Shown here: in pieces, positions 7,852-16,691 of the stretch
How the letters are laid out: the number at the start of each line of letters is the position of its first letter
How positions within the stretch are numbered: position 1 is the first letter of the stretch
Assembly: GCA_016284295.1 (NCBI GenBank)
Contig: JAEEOP010000003.1
Location: forward strand, 1 to 51,974
Direction: 5' to 3'
Origin: Methanomassiliicoccaceae archaeon
Lineage (GTDB): Archaea > Thermoplasmatota > Thermoplasmata > Methanomassiliicoccales > Methanomethylophilaceae
DNA: 51,974 nt
Made by a program: the position numbers and the translations under genes
Notes under the pieces: generated by a model
Seen by the model: the letters and a program-made list of their open reading frames with translations, nothing else
The model's database searches: none
What the model was told of the DNA's origin: nothing

Positions 7852-8908
7852 ATATGCAATCGGAATCCATGAGGAAATCGATCAGACCTATCCTCTCGAT
7901 GCCATCCTCGTCATATCTGCGCCCTTTCCCATCCAAGGTGATGATCACCTTCCGGAATGAATCCTTGATGCAGAGGTACGGGCGCTTCTCCCTGAGCCGC
8001 ACATCCTCCTTATCCATACTGTAGACCGATTGGATGTATATCCTCTCATTACCGCGGTTCGCGACGAAATCCACCTCGCATCCGACCCTCCTGCGTCTGC
8101 CTTGATCGGTTTCAGTCGTGTACAGCGAACCCACATCCACATCATATCCACGGCAGCAGAGCTCGCAATAGATGAGGTTCTCCATGATGTGCGGCCCATC
8201 GTCCTGCCTGAAATGCTCCCTGGCATTCTTCAGACCGATGTCGGCCACGTAGTACTTCTTCTCGGAATCGATGTGCTTCCTTCCTTTGATATCGTATCTT
8301 CTGGCCTCATCGAACAGGTATGCATCGCACAGATACCCGATGTACTTCTTAACCGTCTTATCGGTTATCGGATGGTTGCAAGCGAACATCGCATCTGAGA
8401 TTCGCTTGACACTGCTGGCCGAACCGATGGATGAGAGCATGAAATCCGTCAGATCCTCCAGCTCCCTGGCGTTCCTGATCCCATGCCTCTCAACGATATC
8501 CGTGAGATACACCAGTTCGACAAGGTTCTCGAGATAGTCAGACCTCTGCTCATCGGTGACATATTGGAACAGCTCCGGCATGCCGCCAACTCCATATACT
8601 CATCCAGACAGTCGCGGGATCGATGCCTTTGGCAGCGACGAACTCTCTAAAAAACAGCGGACGCACCCTGATCTCGGTGCTCCTGTCTTTGAATTCGGTC
8701 ATGATGTCCTTGGACAGGAACCTTGAATTGCTGCCTGTGACATAGGTGTCCACATTCTTGCGATGGATCAGGCTGTTCAGCACCTCATAGAAATCCTCCA
8801 CGAGCTGGACCTCGTCTATCAGGACATAATAAATCGAATCGTCGGTCAGCTTAGACAGTATGTCCTCGTACAGTGCCCTCTTATCCCTCAAGCCTGTGAG
8901 GATCGATG
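7850..8908 (-). pseudogene. Decayed AAA_14/DUF4143 ATPase (copy D)
   Basis: Two frames together cover most of an A/B-type ATPase. The upstream frame (about 8891-8560) has Walker B YYVLIDEVQ and TGSNSRFLSKDIMTEF. The downstream frame (8581-7850) has the DUF4143 part with YYVADIGLKNAREHFRQ and CEVDFVANRGNERIYIQSVY. They are joined by a frameshift near 8570-8590, at the point where relatives read YGGMPE. Upstream, ILTGLR runs straight into RDKRALYED. In intact copies ITGLR starts Walker A, and a later LRD precedes this helix, so an internal deletion has removed the P-loop and about 55 residues. It cannot bind ATP normally. Confidence 0.85.
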
Positions 8909-8960
8909 GAAGTCGGTCCGCCCAGGCCCCTTCGGGGACCCGTAGCGGATGGTTAAGGTC

Positions 8961-8979
8961 GCCGAGGCGGAGCCTCGGC
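8961..8979 (-). terminator. Hairpin terminator after the acyl-CoA-synthetase-like gene
   Basis: GCCGAGGC-GGA-GCCTCGGC is a perfect 8-bp stem with a 3-nt loop, about 50 bp past the minus-strand stop at 9028. A second C-rich/G-rich hairpin (CCCC-TTC-GGGG) follows near 8930. There is no strong T tract, so its role as a terminator is inferred from position and stability. Confidence 0.55.
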
Positions 8980-9027
8980 TATTGTCCGATAGGGATTGCA
9001 CATCCCCTCATCCGTTCCGGAATCGGA

Positions 9028-11691
9028 TCACTGCGTCTTCTTGGAGGTCTTGGCCTTGGTGTCCTTCTTCTTGGCGGAAGAGGACTTCGCTTTGGACTTC
9101 GGCTCCGAACCTTCCTTCTTGGAGCGCTCCTTCCTGATCTCCGAGACCTGGTCGGATACCGAGGCTGCCATATCGCGGGACCTCTCCTGGCTCTCGATGT
9201 AGAAGGTGGCGACGGAATCCGCCTGGTCCATGAGGTGCTCCTTGGACCTCTCCTCGAACTCCTGCCAGTGCTTCATCATCGCCTTGGGCGACATGGGCCA
9301 GGGGGCGAATCCGGGCAGGGTGGGGAGCTCGTCGGGCAGGGAGTCCGCGAAGGAGCTCTCCATCTCCATGAGCTTGTCTGTGAACTCGTCCCACTGCTCT
9401 CTGGAGGATTCGATGGACGACTTCTGCATGTCGATTATCTGGTCCCACATCTTCTTGGCGTTGGCGTTGATGTCGTCCATCCTGTCATCCATCCTGGGGA
9501 CGGGCATGAAGGGCATGGGCGGCATCATCATCGGGGGCATCATCGGAGGCATGAAGGGAAGCGTCTTCCTGTCGCCCATGGGCACGATGTCCTCCAGCTG
9601 GCCCATGTCCCTGATCAGCGGCTTCAGCTCGTTCTTGTAGATGACCGTGAACAGCCTCGGCGCCGTGTACAGGAGGCTCTGGGGGATGTTCTTGATGTCG
9701 AAGTCGGTCAGCTTGATGACCAGCTCCCTGAATCCGGGGATGCTGAGCGCCCTCGTCAGTCCCTTGTCCTTCATCTCCGGGATCGCCGCGAAGAACTCTG
9801 CGAGGATAGTGTACGAATCCTCCTCGAGCTCCTGGGGCACACCCGCTCCGACCGTGGCGAACTCTCCCTCGGCCGCCGGGATCAGGACGATGTCCAGAAG
9901 CTTGTCGTCGACGTAGACGGGCTTGATCGAGTAACGGTCTCCCGACACCGTTCCGGATTTGAGCTTCTTGCTGTCGACCTTTCCGTTGGAGTTCAGCGGC
10001 ATGCTCTCCACGAGCACGCACTGGCTCGGGAGGTTCGTGTCGGAGATAAGCTCGTCCCTGATGAAGACCTGGACCAGCGCGTTGCGCAGCGTCTCCAATT
10101 CATTGATGCCATGGTCCTTCATCTCCACGTAGAGGATAGGGATGTTGTCGTGGAGGACCTTGTGGAACTCGGGGGCGAGACCGCAGAACCTCACACCGGG
10201 CTGCGATGTGACCGCCGTCTCCACCAGTCCCGCGTCGAAGCGCACTCCGGCGTTGTTGACGAAGTAGTTGTTGGACCTGCCGATGCAGATCATGCATCCG
10301 TCCTCCTCCACCTTCACCAGGTCGTGGGAGTTGAAGTACATCTCCCCGTCGACCTCCTCGAGCTCGAAGAACACCTCGTCCTCCAGCCTGCCGTCGCTCA
10401 TGGTCGGGGAGTTCAACAGGAGAACACCGGTGCGGGGACCGTCTGAGATGTCGTAGTAGCGGTCCTCCTCCTCGACGTAGATCTTCGCCTTGAATCCCGG
10501 GAGCAGATAACCGATGGCATCGTCCTCCCTGTCGGACGGACATACGATACAGGCACCTCCCATCTCGGAGAGTCCGTAGCCGTTGATGAAGCGCGCCTCG
10601 GAGTTGCATGACCTGAGGTACTCGTTGAGCTCCTTCTTGTATTCCGATGAGATGTAGGTGCCTCCCATGATCACAAGTTTCAGTTCCGAAAGGTCCATCT
10701 GCGGCCTCATCTTGTTCCATGTGTCGAACAGGATCAGACCCGTGAACAGGACATTGACCTTGTAGCGCTCGATGGCCTCCGCGTAACGGGGATTCATGGA
10801 TGCCATGGGCAAGCACACGACCTCGGCGCCCAGGCTCAGGGCCGTATGCATGGAGTCGACCATGAAGTACGCCCAGCTCAGGTAGAACGGCACCGTGGTG
10901 ACGACGTGGTCCGGAATCTGCGCGAAATCGTCGAACTCGTCCTTGGCCTGTATGAGGCTCAGGACCACACTGTTGATCGCCTTGTTGGACAGCGGCACAG
11001 GCTTGTGCATTCCGCTGACGGTACCGGTTGTGTGAAGGACGAACGGCTTGGGCTCGTCGGACATCGAGATGGGGTGAGCTTCGTACTTCTCCAGAAGGTC
11101 CTCCATCAGGATGCTGCCCTCGAGCTCTCTGTACAGCCCCTTGTTCAGCTTCCTGACGAACTCGAATGCGGGCATCCCGTACTCCCCTCCCATCGGGCTG
11201 GGAAGGAGGATGATGTTCTTGATCCCCAACGATTCCCTGTCCCTGAGCAGACGCTTCATCACGTTGGGGAATGCGAATATCTCGGAGATGATCAAGTCGG
11301 TGATCTTCTCCCTCTCGATCATGCTGTAGATCTGCTTCTCGTCGTACAGGTCGAGGTGGTAGATCAGGGAGACGTTCGCACCGGTCATGTTCAGACCGTA
11401 CAGCGCGAATATCGTCTCAGGCAGAGGCACGCTGATGATACCTACGTGGGATCCGTTCTCGCCTGTGAGTCCGAGTCCGGAGAACGCCTCCGCGTACCTC
11501 TCCCATGCGCGGAACATCTGTCTGTATGTGTACTGCCTGTAGCTGTCAATCAGCGCAACGCTGTCGAGACGTTCCTCCGAGCCGGAGTTCATCTCCTTGA
11601 TGAAGGACCAGCAGGGCTGATCCGCGATCTCTCCGCTCTTCATGCGCTGCATGAACTTCTGCTTTGCATTGCTGTCTCTCTTCTCGGTCAA
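9028..11691 (-). CDS. AMP-forming acyl-CoA-synthetase-like protein with phasin-like C-terminal tail
   Basis: The 887-residue protein has an ANL adenylation domain over about residues 20-580. It carries a divergent P-loop (TTGTVSGMHKPV), YGLSEMGG, GRSNNYFVNNAGVRFD and the C-terminal lysine motif NSNGKVDSKK. It should activate a carboxylic acid as an acyl-adenylate; the substrate is unknown. About 300 further residues follow: a Met/Pro-rich linker (FMPPMMPPMMMPPMPFMP), a long amphipathic helical region (MWDQIIDMQKSSIESSREQW), and a Lys/Ser tail (SSSAKKKDTKAKTSKK). The helical part recalls PhaE/phasin-type granule proteins. The start is TTG 11691, preceded by GGAGGG at good spacing, with no better ATG. 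Confidence 0.75.
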   Translation of the reverse strand: MTEKRDSNAKQKFMQRMKSGEIADQPCWSFIKEMNSGSEERLDSVALIDSYRQYTYRQMFRAWERYAEAFSGLGLTGENGSHVGIISVPLPETIFALYGLNMTGANVSLIYHLDLYDEKQIYSMIEREKITDLIISEIFAFPNVMKRLLRDRESLGIKNIILLPSPMGGEYGMPAFEFVRKLNKGLYRELEGSILMEDLLEKYEAHPISMSDEPKPFVLHTTGTVSGMHKPVPLSNKAINSVVLSLIQAKDEFDDFAQIPDHVVTTVPFYLSWAYFMVDSMHTALSLGAEVVCLPMASMNPRYAEAIERYKVNVLFTGLILFDTWNKMRPQMDLSELKLVIMGGTYISSEYKKELNEYLRSCNSEARFINGYGLSEMGGACIVCPSDREDDAIGYLLPGFKAKIYVEEEDRYYDISDGPRTGVLLLNSPTMSDGRLEDEVFFELEEVDGEMYFNSHDLVKVEEDGCMICIGRSNNYFVNNAGVRFDAGLVETAVTSQPGVRFCGLAPEFHKVLHDNIPILYVEMKDHGINELETLRNALVQVFIRDELISDTNLPSQCVLVESMPLNSNGKVDSKKLKSGTVSGDRYSIKPVYVDDKLLDIVLIPAAEGEFATVGAGVPQELEEDSYTILAEFFAAIPEMKDKGLTRALSIPGFRELVIKLTDFDIKNIPQSLLYTAPRLFTVIYKNELKPLIRDMGQLEDIVPMGDRKTLPFMPPMMPPMMMPPMPFMPVPRMDDRMDDINANAKKMWDQIIDMQKSSIESSREQWDEFTDKLMEMESSFADSLPDELPTLPGFAPWPMSPKAMMKHWQEFEERSKEHLMDQADSVATFYIESQERSRDMAASVSDQVSEIRKERSKKEGSEPKSKAKSSSAKKKDTKAKTSKKTQ

Positions 11692-11734
11692 AAGTTTCCC
11701 TCCGAGCGAATGGGGTGTGAATCTGAATCATCGG

Positions 11735-11742
11735 TTATATAA
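11735..11742 (-). promoter_or_regulatory. TATA box of the acyl-CoA-synthetase-like gene
   Basis: TTATATAA lies 44 nt upstream of the TTG start. That predicts transcription starting around 11710 and a leader of about 20 nt containing the GGAGGG ribosome binding site. Confidence 0.5.
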
Positions 11743-11891
11743 CTCTGGCATAGTCGATTCATCCGTGAAGAGGTATTTGATTGCACATCAATAGATCGGG
11801 ATCCTGTACAGATCGAACAACGATACGATGCATCCTTTATTACTCTAGATGGACTAACGGCACTTTACTGTGACGCAGAGAAGGAACCCCT

Positions 11892-13214
11892 ATGACCGAA
11901 GGCAATCCGAGAGCGCTGATCCCCATCCTCGTATTCGTGATACTCTATCTGGGATTGGGCATCGCCCTGGAATACGGGTTGGGCGTGCAGCAGGGATTCT
12001 ACAGCATCCCCGTGCTCCTGATCTTCCTGATAGCGCTAGCCATAGCGTACATGCAGACCAAGGTAGATTCTAACGAACGCTTCAGCATCATGTCCAAGGG
12101 CGTCGGCGACCCCAACGTCTTCATGATGATCCTCATCTTCCTGTGCGCCGGGGTGTTCACCGGAGTGATGAACAAAGCCGGTGCGGAGAGCGTGGCGAAC
12201 TTCGTCCTGACGTATGTCCCGATGGAGTATGCGGTCATCGTGCTCTTCGCGGTGAGCGCCTTCGTGTCCATATCGATGGGAACATCGGTGGGGACCATTA
12301 CCGTCATCACGCCGATAGCCGTGTCGGTATCCGGCATCTCCGGTTTCGATCCCGCGCTGTGTGTCGGGACCGTCATCGGCGGGGCCATGTTCGGCGACAA
12401 TCTCTCCTTCATCTCCGACACCACCATCGCCGCATGCAACGGGCAGGGGTGCAATATGAAGGACAAGTTCAGGGAGAACTTCTGGATAGCCCTCCCGGCC
12501 GCGGTTGCCACGGTGATCATCATCGCGCTGATGACCGTCTTCTCCGGAGGGGGATCCGGTACCCCGGAGGAGTTCAACCTGGTGCTTGTCATCCCGTACC
12601 TGATCGTACTGTTCGGCGGGATCCTGGGATTCAACGTGTTCATCGTCCTCGCCGCAGGCATAATCGTCGGAACGGTCGTGATGGTCGCCACGGGCACCAT
12701 CGATGTGCTGGACGTGTTCCCAATGATCAGCGCCGGAATGGGAGGCATGCTCGAGACCGCCATGGTGGCGATTCTCGTCTCCGCAATATGCGCGCTGATA
12801 GCGTTCAACGGAGGGTTCGAAGCCCTCCTGTCATGGATCAAGAAGGTGTTGAAGGGAAGGAGGGGCGGCATGTTCGGGATAGGCATGCTCGTCAGCGCCA
12901 TGGATGTGGCCACCGCCAACAACACCGTGGCGATCGTCATGGCCAACCCGATAGCCAAAACGATATCCGAAGAATACGACATATCGCCAAAGAGGACGGC
13001 CTCGCTCCTAGATACATTCTCGTGCATAATGCAGGGGATACTCCCCTACGGCGCGCAGATGCTGCTCGCGGTCTCCACTGTGGCCATGCTCGGACTGTCC
13101 CTGTCCGCATTCAACATCATCCCGTACCTGATCTACCCGTTCATGCTGCTGATCAGCATGCTGGCGTTCATTCTCTTCGTGCCCGAGCGGAAGGTCATGG
13201 CGGAAGGGAAGTGA
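11892..13214 (+). CDS. nhaC: NhaC-type Na+/H+ antiporter family protein
   Basis: The 440-residue polytopic membrane protein has about eleven hydrophobic segments. It has the family's conserved features: SISMGTSVGTITVITPIAV near residue 135, the GGAMFGDNLSFISDTTIAA stretch near 165 with acidic and polar residues in mid-membrane, and ATANNTVAIVMANPIAK near 340. NhaC-type carriers exchange Na+ for H+ or organic acids at the cytoplasmic membrane; the substrate here is not determined. ATG 11892 is followed directly by the first helix. It is a single-gene unit facing away from the acyl-CoA-synthetase-like gene, with a gene-poor kilobase downstream. Confidence 0.8.
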   Translation: MTEGNPRALIPILVFVILYLGLGIALEYGLGVQQGFYSIPVLLIFLIALAIAYMQTKVDSNERFSIMSKGVGDPNVFMMILIFLCAGVFTGVMNKAGAESVANFVLTYVPMEYAVIVLFAVSAFVSISMGTSVGTITVITPIAVSVSGISGFDPALCVGTVIGGAMFGDNLSFISDTTIAACNGQGCNMKDKFRENFWIALPAAVATVIIIALMTVFSGGGSGTPEEFNLVLVIPYLIVLFGGILGFNVFIVLAAGIIVGTVVMVATGTIDVLDVFPMISAGMGGMLETAMVAILVSAICALIAFNGGFEALLSWIKKVLKGRRGGMFGIGMLVSAMDVATANNTVAIVMANPIAKTISEEYDISPKRTASLLDTFSCIMQGILPYGAQMLLAVSTVAMLGLSLSAFNIIPYLIYPFMLLISMLAFILFVPERKVMAEGK

Positions 13215-14251
13215 ACGATCCTAGATGAAAAGCAACAGAGCGACAGGTTTCGTGGATGCGAATGCCCTTATGATAAAGGAGCGGATTCGCTTCAATGGTC
13301 GGATGAAAATAGAATGCTACAGCCATGACTCGGTCCATTGACGTATCAAAACGGTCCTGAGAGGCCGTATCCGATAGCCGGCCATACGAATGATAGCCTC
13401 ATATCACCCCCATACCGATCAAAATCTCTGCTGCAATCCAGCCTAGGCAATTTCAATCCGCACCACTACTGACAAGTCCTTGTCTTCTGTCATCCCATCC
13501 CGAAGTATGATCCTACTCCTGTGATGGCGGACGGGATCCGAATCATCAGATCTCAAGCTGTGTCCGCCGATCTTCACTCTAGTCGATTTTTTCCAAAGTA
13601 TTGTGGATAATGTCTACTACAGATAAGACAGACCGGTAATCGAAATTTGATATCATGGAATATCAGAGAGAATCATACGTCTGCCAACTCGCCGGAAGGA
13701 TTGACAACGGTCTGATAATGGTGATCAGAAACTCCAGAGGATCGAGTTATTCTTTCCTAATGAACAACCTATTCTGCCGAAGCCTGATTCGATCGGGTGT
13801 CGGTGCTGGAATTACGTTCCGCATTCGATTCTAATGATGTCGACCTCCTCGACAGATGCCTTCCGTGAAGGAGGCGGGGATCGAACTTGAGGCCGATCAC
13901 AGATTCAGGGTTCCTTGTACCTCTCATACTCGATGAACCTATTAGCCATGAGGGACGGCTTGAACCTGTCGCACATCATAAGACGATTATCCCTGTCGGC
14001 AGGGCATCCCTATTATTGCACACGGCGATACTTCTTCGGACAGACCTGTCTGTCCGGACCGCTGGATGTGACCGCCAAGGACTCCCGCAGGATGCCGTTC
14101 GATGAGGACTACGACCCTCAGCTGCAGTTCATCAAGAACTGCATTGCGGATGGCTGGCAACGCGACGGGGAGCTTGGGGCGTACCGCCGCATCAGGGATC
14201 GAGACGTCACCTTGACCTTCGGGATCCGATGCACTGTGATGCGACCTTAGA
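13215..14251. other. Gene-poor kilobase with unsupported short frames
   Basis: About 1 kb without a gene I can defend. A 59-codon frame (13655-13834, MEYQRESYVCQLAGRIDNGL onward) and a 111-codon frame (13915-14250, containing GHPYYCTRRYFFGQTCLSG) have protein-like stretches. Neither has a ribosome binding site, a recognised family or a neighbour that would explain it, and the second ends in TAG, unlike every secure gene in the window. They are best read as decayed coding DNA. No repeat or tRNA was found. Confidence 0.45.
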
Positions 14252-14776
14252 TCAGGAACCTTCAAACGACGGCTGCTGGTCTTCGTCGGTTCCTGATCCT
14301 GTATCACCGGTTCCAGATCCAGTCTCGCCCGATCCTTCCGATGTTGTGGTATCCTTCTCCAGTATGAACTGTATCCTCGAATCCATGTTGGACCCTGAGA
14401 AATCTCCGGGCTCCACCCTGATAGGGCTCTTGAACTTTATGTTCAGTGTAAAGTTGTAATCCCCTTCCGTGACCGTGAGCTCGCAGGGATCGCTGGCTAC
14501 ACCGACACCGCCCTCCGTATGGTAGGTGATGACCTCGCCCACCCTCAGGAACCTCTTCTCATGGTCCGGGACGTGCTCGACCATCAGCAGCGTGTCGGCG
14601 GGGAACGAATCCACCGCGTAACCGCGGACATCGCCGTCCATAGAATCGGTGACCACGAGGACGACCTCCCTGTCCGAGAGGTCCAGCGATCCGCCGTTGA
14701 AGTCGTACAGGATGTAGACGCATCCTCCCACTAAGCACGCGCACGCGACCAGAATTATTATGGACTTCAGACCCAT
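14252..14776 (-). CDS. Membrane-anchored signal-peptidase-like (S26) protein, probably degenerate
   Basis: The 174-residue protein has one N-terminal transmembrane helix (IIILVACACLVGGCVYIL). The exported region contains VVLVVTDSMDGDVRGYAV and RFLRVGEVITYH. The TDSM serine motif and the v-G-(D/E)-V-I-T-Y strand match the first two boxes of archaeal signal peptidase I. The later H-R box that supplies the catalytic base in the archaeal enzymes is not visible. The tail is Ser/Gly/Thr/Asp-rich (TTTSEGSGETGSGTGDTGSG), as in cell-surface linkers. It may be a non-catalytic relative or a pilin-like secreted protein. Confidence 0.5.
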   Translation of the reverse strand: MGLKSIIILVACACLVGGCVYILYDFNGGSLDLSDREVVLVVTDSMDGDVRGYAVDSFPADTLLMVEHVPDHEKRFLRVGEVITYHTEGGVGVASDPCELTVTEGDYNFTLNIKFKSPIRVEPGDFSGSNMDSRIQFILEKDTTTSEGSGETGSGTGDTGSGTDEDQQPSFEGS

Positions 14777-15202
14777 GGATCAGGACCTCCCGCTGAATAT
14801 AGCCTGGGCTGCGATGATGCCGCAATGGTTTGATGTGGCTGGGTTGTCAGGTGCATTCTCCTCTGCATTCCGACCACCCTCATCTGGGTTCCGAATCGCC
14901 GAAAGCCGTATCGCGGACCCGAAAAGGAACATGGTCCGCAACAGAACGGTAACAGTGCCGTTCCGATGATGCCGCATACAGCTGGCATCGCATTCTTTCA
15001 ACGCTTATAGTTACTAAGACTAAACACTATTTAACATCATTCCCGAATCAATCCAACATAGTACAATGGGATTGATTACTGGCTATATAGGATCCGATTG
15101 TCCCGGGAGGATGCATCCATCGTGTTCTGGCTATGCACAGAGGCGGTCGGATATCATCGTTCGGCATAGGCTCCAAAAGAAATGGTTCGGATATTCGGGA
15201 TA
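14777..15202. other. Intergenic, no supported gene
   Basis: About 425 bp. Overlapping minus-strand frames exist but lack motifs and ribosome binding sites. The AT-rich segment 15000-15045 (TATAGTTACTAAG onward) is a likely promoter for the divergent S26-like gene or a minor transcript. Confidence 0.45.
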
Positions 15203-16075
15203 TCATCCTTCGTGAGAGTGCATGTCCGAGAGCATCACCGCGAACTCCCTGGCGTGCGGCTGGGCATCCCCCCTCAGGGCCAGGACGCAATCGAACCCTT
15301 CCGGGCAATCGAACGGGATCCATCTGAACCCGTCCCCCTTCTCATGCAGGAAATCCGGTGCCAGGCAGACCCCGGACCCGACGGCCACGTTGGTCAATGT
15401 GGTATCATGATCCGGGCTGTTGAAGTAGTCCACCCTGCCGGATGATATGATCCTCTGCTGGACCCTCCTCAGGGCCGGAGGGGATCCTCCTCCGACCATC
15501 AGCGTCCTCCATTGGAGGTCGCCCTCGCCGACCCTCTCCCTGGAGGCCAGCGGGTCGTCCTCCGCCACGATCAGGGATATCCCGGAGCGGTACAGCGGCA
15601 CGACATCCACCCCTTTCATCGATTCTGCCTCCTCCCTGAGCATGAACTCCATGTCCGTGCTCCCGGACAGGAACGAAGAGAGGTCCCCATAAACATGGAA
15701 CTCGGGGACGACGGATACGTCGGAGGTCGACTCGTAGAACCTCCTGATGGCCTGCGGCAGCAGAGGGATCGCCGACCTGAACGGCAGACCTATGCGTATC
15801 GACGACGAGTACTTCCCGTCGATGTTTTGGGCCCTCTCCACCGCACGCTTGTAATCCTCCCTGATCTCCCTCAGGGATATGCAGAACTGCTCCCCGGCGG
15901 GCGTGAGGGATATCGTCTTCCCGTCCCTCCTGAAGATCCTGAAACCTATCTCCTCCTCGGCCTTCTTCACCTGGTAGGACAGTGTCGGCTGGGAGACCCC
16001 CAGCTCCTCGGATGCGCGCTTGTAGTTCATCGTCCTCTTTATCGTGAGGATCTGGTCCATCTGCTCCGTGTCCAT
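15203..16075 (-). CDS. LysR-family transcriptional regulator
   Basis: The 290-residue protein has an N-terminal winged helix-turn-helix: MNYKRASEELGVSQPTLSYQ then VKKAEEEIGFRIFRRDGKTISLTPAGEQF, over residues 15-65. A periplasmic-binding-type effector domain follows. LysR proteins are mainly bacterial, so a gene acquired from bacteria is plausible. It is divergent from the flavodoxin / aldo-keto reductase genes across about 100 bp of very AT-rich DNA, the classic arrangement in which LysR controls the adjacent operon in response to a small molecule. The co-inducer is not evident. Confidence 0.88.
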   Translation of the reverse strand: MDTEQMDQILTIKRTMNYKRASEELGVSQPTLSYQVKKAEEEIGFRIFRRDGKTISLTPAGEQFCISLREIREDYKRAVERAQNIDGKYSSSIRIGLPFRSAIPLLPQAIRRFYESTSDVSVVPEFHVYGDLSSFLSGSTDMEFMLREEAESMKGVDVVPLYRSGISLIVAEDDPLASRERVGEGDLQWRTLMVGGGSPPALRRVQQRIISSGRVDYFNSPDHDTTLTNVAVGSGVCLAPDFLHEKGDGFRWIPFDCPEGFDCVLALRGDAQPHAREFAVMLSDMHSHEG

Positions 16076-16172
16076 GATATCATCATGATTTAATTATTAA
16101 ATTAATAATCAGATATATTGATAGGAATATTTAATAACAAACTCTCCCATGGTTAGAGCAGAGGCAAATCGA
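16076..16172. promoter_or_regulatory. Divergent promoter region, LysR / flavodoxin
   Basis: This AT-rich intergenic segment contains the imperfect dyad GATTTAATTATTAAATTAAT (from about 16089) and ATATTTAATAAC. Both directions have TATA-like sequence. A LysR-type binding site is expected here from gene order; the dyad is the best candidate. Confidence 0.5.
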
Positions 16173-16691
16173 ATGTCGAAGAATCTGATCATGTACTACT
16201 CCCGCAAAGGACAGAACTACTTCTCGGGATCAATCCGCAGCATCGCGAAGGGCAATACAGAATACGTGGCGGAGTTCATCCGCGACGCCATCGGCGGCGA
16301 CCTGTTCGAGATCGACACCGTCAGGCCCTACCCTGCGGACTACATGGAATGCACCGAGGTCGCCAAGGCGGAGCTAAACTCCAAGGAGCGCCCCGAACTG
16401 AAATCGTATATCGAGGACATCTCCGGATACGACAACATCTTCGTATGCGGGCCCTGCTGGTGGGGCACGTTCCCCATGGCCGTCTTCACGCAGCTCGAGA
16501 AACTGGACTGGGACGGGAAGAGGGTGTTCGCGGTCATGACGCACGAAGGGAGCGGGCTGGGCAGCTCCGAGAGGGACCTCAGGAACGCCTGCGCCGGCGC
16601 GACTGTCGGAAAGGGGCTCTCCATCCCCGGCGGACAGGCGTCCTCGTCGCAGAAGAAGGTGGCCGAATGGGCCAGGAAAGCGATAGAGTGA
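16173..16691 (+). CDS. Flavodoxin family protein
   Basis: A 172-residue flavodoxin fold. The strand MYYSRKGQNYFSG with IAKGNTEYVAEFI fits the FMN phosphate loop, and CGPCWWGTFPMAVFTQLE and MTHEGSGLGSSERDL fit the isoalloxazine-side loops. It probably carries electrons for oxidoreductases in the cytoplasm. I start at ATG 16173 (MSKNLIMYYSRKG) because an upstream ATG at 16149 only adds eight residues before the first strand. The stop overlaps by four bases the GTG start of the next gene, so the two are translationally coupled. Confidence 0.85.
   Translation: MSKNLIMYYSRKGQNYFSGSIRSIAKGNTEYVAEFIRDAIGGDLFEIDTVRPYPADYMECTEVAKAELNSKERPELKSYIEDISGYDNIFVCGPCWWGTFPMAVFTQLEKLDWDGKRVFAVMTHEGSGLGSSERDLRNACAGATVGKGLSIPGGQASSSQKKVAEWARKAIE

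Noticed and set aside
8860-10446. Long plus-strand frame of 528 codons
   Set aside because: It is antisense to the acyl-CoA-synthetase-like gene and its translation is low-complexity His/Leu/Arg/Val sequence typical of a reversed GC-rich coding strand.
12143-13228. Plus-strand frame of 361 codons overlapping the NhaC gene
   Set aside because: It is an Arg/His-rich shifted frame of a clear membrane transporter.
13870-13900. tRNA-like GATCGAAC stretch
   Set aside because: The flanks cannot form a T-arm or acceptor stem on either strand.
14248-14250. TAG ending the 111-codon frame at 13915 as a second pyrrolysine site
   Set aside because: The frame has no family, motif or ribosome binding site, and the continuation past TAG runs antisense through the S26-like gene without protein character.
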